Positions 61,515 to 64,000 of a stretch of 64,000 bases of DNA are shown here, in pieces. Made by a program: the position numbers and the translations under genes. The notes beneath the pieces are model-generated. The model saw only the letters and a list, made by a program, of their open reading frames with translations, had not been told where the DNA came from and ran no database searches. How positions within the stretch are numbered: the stretch's first letter is position 1; each line of letters starts with the position of its first letter. Source of the DNA: Antedon mediterranea (lineage: Eukaryota > Echinodermata > Crinoidea > Comatulida > Antedonidae); contig NC_092678.1 in assembly GCF_964355755.1 (NCBI RefSeq), forward strand, positions 15,784,922 through 15,848,921, written 5' to 3'.

Positions 61515-63097
61515 TTAGTTATCCGCTTAGTAGCGGATAACTCCTTGTGATTGTAGTGGATCAATATTTTTTTTTTTTTTCTGTATTATTCTTATTTCTT
61601 TCCCATTTTTTTGTGAGTCACGTTTCTCTAAAATGTGTAAACATAACATTTTATAACTTTGACAACATGTGGGCATTTACGTGAAGTTGTGCATCTCCTA
61701 TTTTGAATGACGTCAGAGTTGCGCAACGTGACTTGCGCGCGATTTTATGATTTTTATTGATTGATCATAGCTTAAAAACCAAGAGTAATTTTTTTTTACC
61801 CTTTGTGAAAATTTAAGTCATATCAAGGGCAAACTGTTAGTGCACTAAAAATGGCATGTTTTACAAAAAGTTACGCGTGCACGCGCAATTAAAATTTCAA
61901 AATGCGCAAAATTAATTTCTAATCAACTTTCTACGCGTTTCATGTCATTTTAAGCATGCAAAAAATTCCCACGCGTGCGCACATTTTTACGTGTGCGGTG
62001 CGCACGTAGCATTAAAAACATATTTTTTTCGAGTGATTTATGTTTCTCCAGCCTTTTATAGTAATTTTACCAACTTTTAAACACTTTCGACTTAAAGTTA
62101 CGTCATACGAGCACGTCGAATTGGACAATTTGCGCACGTTTTTGAGGAAAAATTACAAAAATTTGTCAAAATTATGCCTTTTTTTAAACAGTCGTAATTT
62201 CTAAACTACACGGTCAACTTTTTGTGGATGACATATTCCGGAAGTTGATGAGTTGTAGATATCGGATCATGTATTAATATGTCTAACCGGACATTTTAAC
62301 GTCATCGTATGGCCACGCGAATATAAAATTGAGGATTTTTGTATCTTTCGTCATAGCTCATCACATTTAATAGAGCGCATCTCCACTTATCCATTTTCCA
62401 TTTTCACCCCGATTTTGATATTGTCTAGGTCAATCAACTATCTTTCGCATGAGTTAAAAATATTTTAATTATTATGACGTCATCATGCCTAAAAATTTAA
62501 ATTACATGTGGCATTAATTTCATCTTTACAGAAAATTTTAATCTGTTATAGCTCGTAAGAATAAAATGTGATAATCACGATTAAAACGTTTTCTGGAAGC
62601 TATTGGATTGTAGATACAAAATCATGTAAAAATTTGGCAAATCGGATGTTGTGACGTCACCATATGGCCAGTTAAATAAAAAAAGTCGTATTTTCATATT
62701 TTGCGTCATAGTTCATTACATTTAAAAGAGCGCGCATTAATATTTTACGTATTAAAATTTCTTCTACACATTAATATGTTGGTGCTGAGATAATTTCCTT
62801 CCAAAATTGCTATATCAGTGTTTCATTTTCATACCGTCACCATGTTAAAAATTGGAATAAATGACGGGACCCTTAATTTCGCCTATCCTACACTGTATTA
62901 ATATGTATACATATTATACTATGCATACTGTAAATAGTATATGACACAAAATATACAGCATTTAGCACTAACAACATATTTTACTCTTCAGTTCATGTCA
63001 ATATGCCATAATTTTTTTCTGTGTCCAATGTATGACGTGCACGTGGCGTTTGTCGTGCGGATAACTAACTCGTCAAAGTGACGAGTTTCATGTCTAG
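61515..63097 (+). mobile_element. Helentron-like copy H12, type A, complete reference copy
   Basis: 5' hairpin GTTATCCGC-TTAGTA-GCGGATAAC, then GTGATTGTAGTGGATCAATA, a T-run, CTGTATTATTCTTATTTC, the body, arm GCGGATAACTAAC, hairpin and CTAG at 63094-63097. 1583 bp with nothing inserted. Its 5' junction is the empty site for H6 in H7. Confidence 0.85.
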
Positions 63098-63163
63098 TTA
63101 GTTATCCGCACATGGCAGTGTGCGGATAACTCCTTGTTATTGTATGGGATCTTTTTTTTTTTT
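63098..63163 (+). mobile_element. 5' cassette of a further type A copy (body beyond the window)
   Basis: Hairpin with ACATGGCAGTGT loop and GTATGGGATC tract, identical in kind to 55612-55676. Its body should follow after the end of the next element, outside the window. Confidence 0.65.
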
Positions 63164-64000
63164 TTGGTTATCCGCAACTTTTTAAGTTGCGGATAACCCT
63201 TGTTATTGTAAATATCTTTTTTTTTTTCATCTTTATTCTTCTTTCTTTCCCGGATTTTTGTGCGCAGCATATCCCCTATTGCTTGTTACTATATCATATA
63301 TATAACTTTTTCATCATATGGACATTTACCTGAAGTTGTGCACCTCCATATTTTGAATGACGTCAGAGTTGCGCAACGTGACTTACGCGCGATTTTATGA
63401 ATTTCAATGATTGGTCATAGATTATAAACCAAAAGTCATTTTGTTTTGACACTTAGTGAAAATTTAAGTCATATCAAGGGCAAACTTTCTATGGATTAAA
63501 AATGACATGTTTCACAAGAATTTAAGCGCGCACGCGCATTTAAAGTTTCAAAATGCGCAAAATTAATTTCTAATCAACTTTATACGCTGATCATGACATT
63601 TTGAGCATGTCAAAAATTCCCGCGCGCGCAAACAAATTTACGCGTATGGTGCGCACGGAGCATGAAAATCATGTTTTTTCTCTTGAATTTTGATTATCCA
63701 GCCTTTCCTAGTCATTTTAAAAAAGATTGACATCATTTCAAATTAAAATGACGTCATACGAACACGTTGATTTAGACAATTTGCGCGCATTTTAGTTGAA
63801 AAAGTTACAAAATAATGTCAAAATTATGCCTACTTTGAATCTATTATAGCTCCTCAGGATCAACCGTTACCCCCAATTTTTTTAATTTAATATGTAAGCA
63901 GATATGTTGTAGAAATGAATTCATGCAGAATCTTTACCCCTCGGATGTTATGACATCATCGTATGGCCACACGAATGTAAAATATTGGATTTTTGACAGT
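63164..64000 (+). mobile_element. Helentron-like copy H13, type E-like, cut by the window end
   Basis: GG-type hairpin with AACTTTTTAAGTT loop directly followed by TTATTCTTCTTTCTTTCCCGG and GCATATC. This is the start of H9 without interruption. The body is open at 64000; it shares a sub-variant block with m5. Confidence 0.75.

Larger units (their letters stand above)
20386..64000. repeat. nested array of non-autonomous Helentron-like elements
   Basis: About 26 element bodies. Consensus, 5' to 3': TTRGTTATCCGC, a short loop, GCGGATAAC and CTTGTNATTGT; then a T-rich tract with CTGTATTA and TTCTTCTTTCTTTC; a body of 1.2-1.5 kb; an arm GCGGATAAC(T/C)(A/T)AAC complementary to the 5' start; the hairpin ACTCGTCAAAGTGACGAGT; about seven bases; and CTAG. 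Paralogous empty sites show insertion between two T residues without target duplication. These traits (offset terminal inverted repeats, 3' hairpin, no duplication) are those of Helentron-type elements. Types A (AGTTATCCGC), B and D (GGTTATCCGC), C (GGTTATATGCAT) and E differ in ends and body. No element encodes protein. Confidence 0.75.

Overview
The window is a repeat-built piece of eukaryotic DNA, AT-rich and with almost no ordinary genes. The organism is most likely a marine deuterostome invertebrate, perhaps an echinoderm. This is inferred from a Ty3/gypsy-type pol whose integrase lies before the reverse transcriptase (the Gmr1-like order, described from deuterostomes), from abundant TAGGCCTA-type words, and from Helitron/Helentron-like, CR1/L2-like and foldback elements together. 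No species can be named from the sequence alone.

Layout. 1-3066: the 3' half of a Gmr1-like LTR retrotransposon on the minus strand (end of integrase, reverse transcriptase, RNase H, polypurine tract, 3' LTR), cut off on its 5' side. 3066-19152: just over three tandem copies of a unit of about 3.0 kb. Copy 1 is swollen by a 3.6-kb foldback transposon with clean 5-bp target duplications. Copies 2 and 3 carry a 1.4-1.8-kb hairpin-ended insert holding the 3' end of a CR1/L2-like LINE. 19153-20385: a low-copy-looking TAGGCC-rich stretch. 20386-64000: about 44 kb made almost entirely of some 26 bodies of non-autonomous Helentron-like elements.

The Helentron-like array is the main result. Each element starts with a 5' hairpin (TTRGTTATCCGC...GCGGATAAC), followed by a T-rich tract. 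It ends with an arm complementary to the start of the 5' hairpin, then a hairpin (ACTCGTCAAAGTGACGAGT), then CTAG. The copies are not a simple tandem array: they inserted into each other's 5' T-rich tract in the same orientation, like nested brackets. As a result 5' hairpin cassettes pile up in stacks, and bodies without cassettes follow. The order is last-in, first-out: cassette type and body type match across the array, and uninterrupted paralogues elsewhere in the window show the empty sites. A 19.4-kb block of the array (29056-48475) lies in inverted orientation inside one broken copy.

Other passengers are a 626-bp TTAA-flanked MITE (26887-27512) and a 3.77-kb transposon with CAC...GTG ends and a 4-bp TCAA duplication (49676-53440). 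The latter holds splice-compatible exons of an unrecognised protein of about 160 residues. No transposase, Rep or helicase gene is present, so every DNA element here depends on proteins encoded elsewhere. The only strong protein-coding sequence is the retrotransposon pol.
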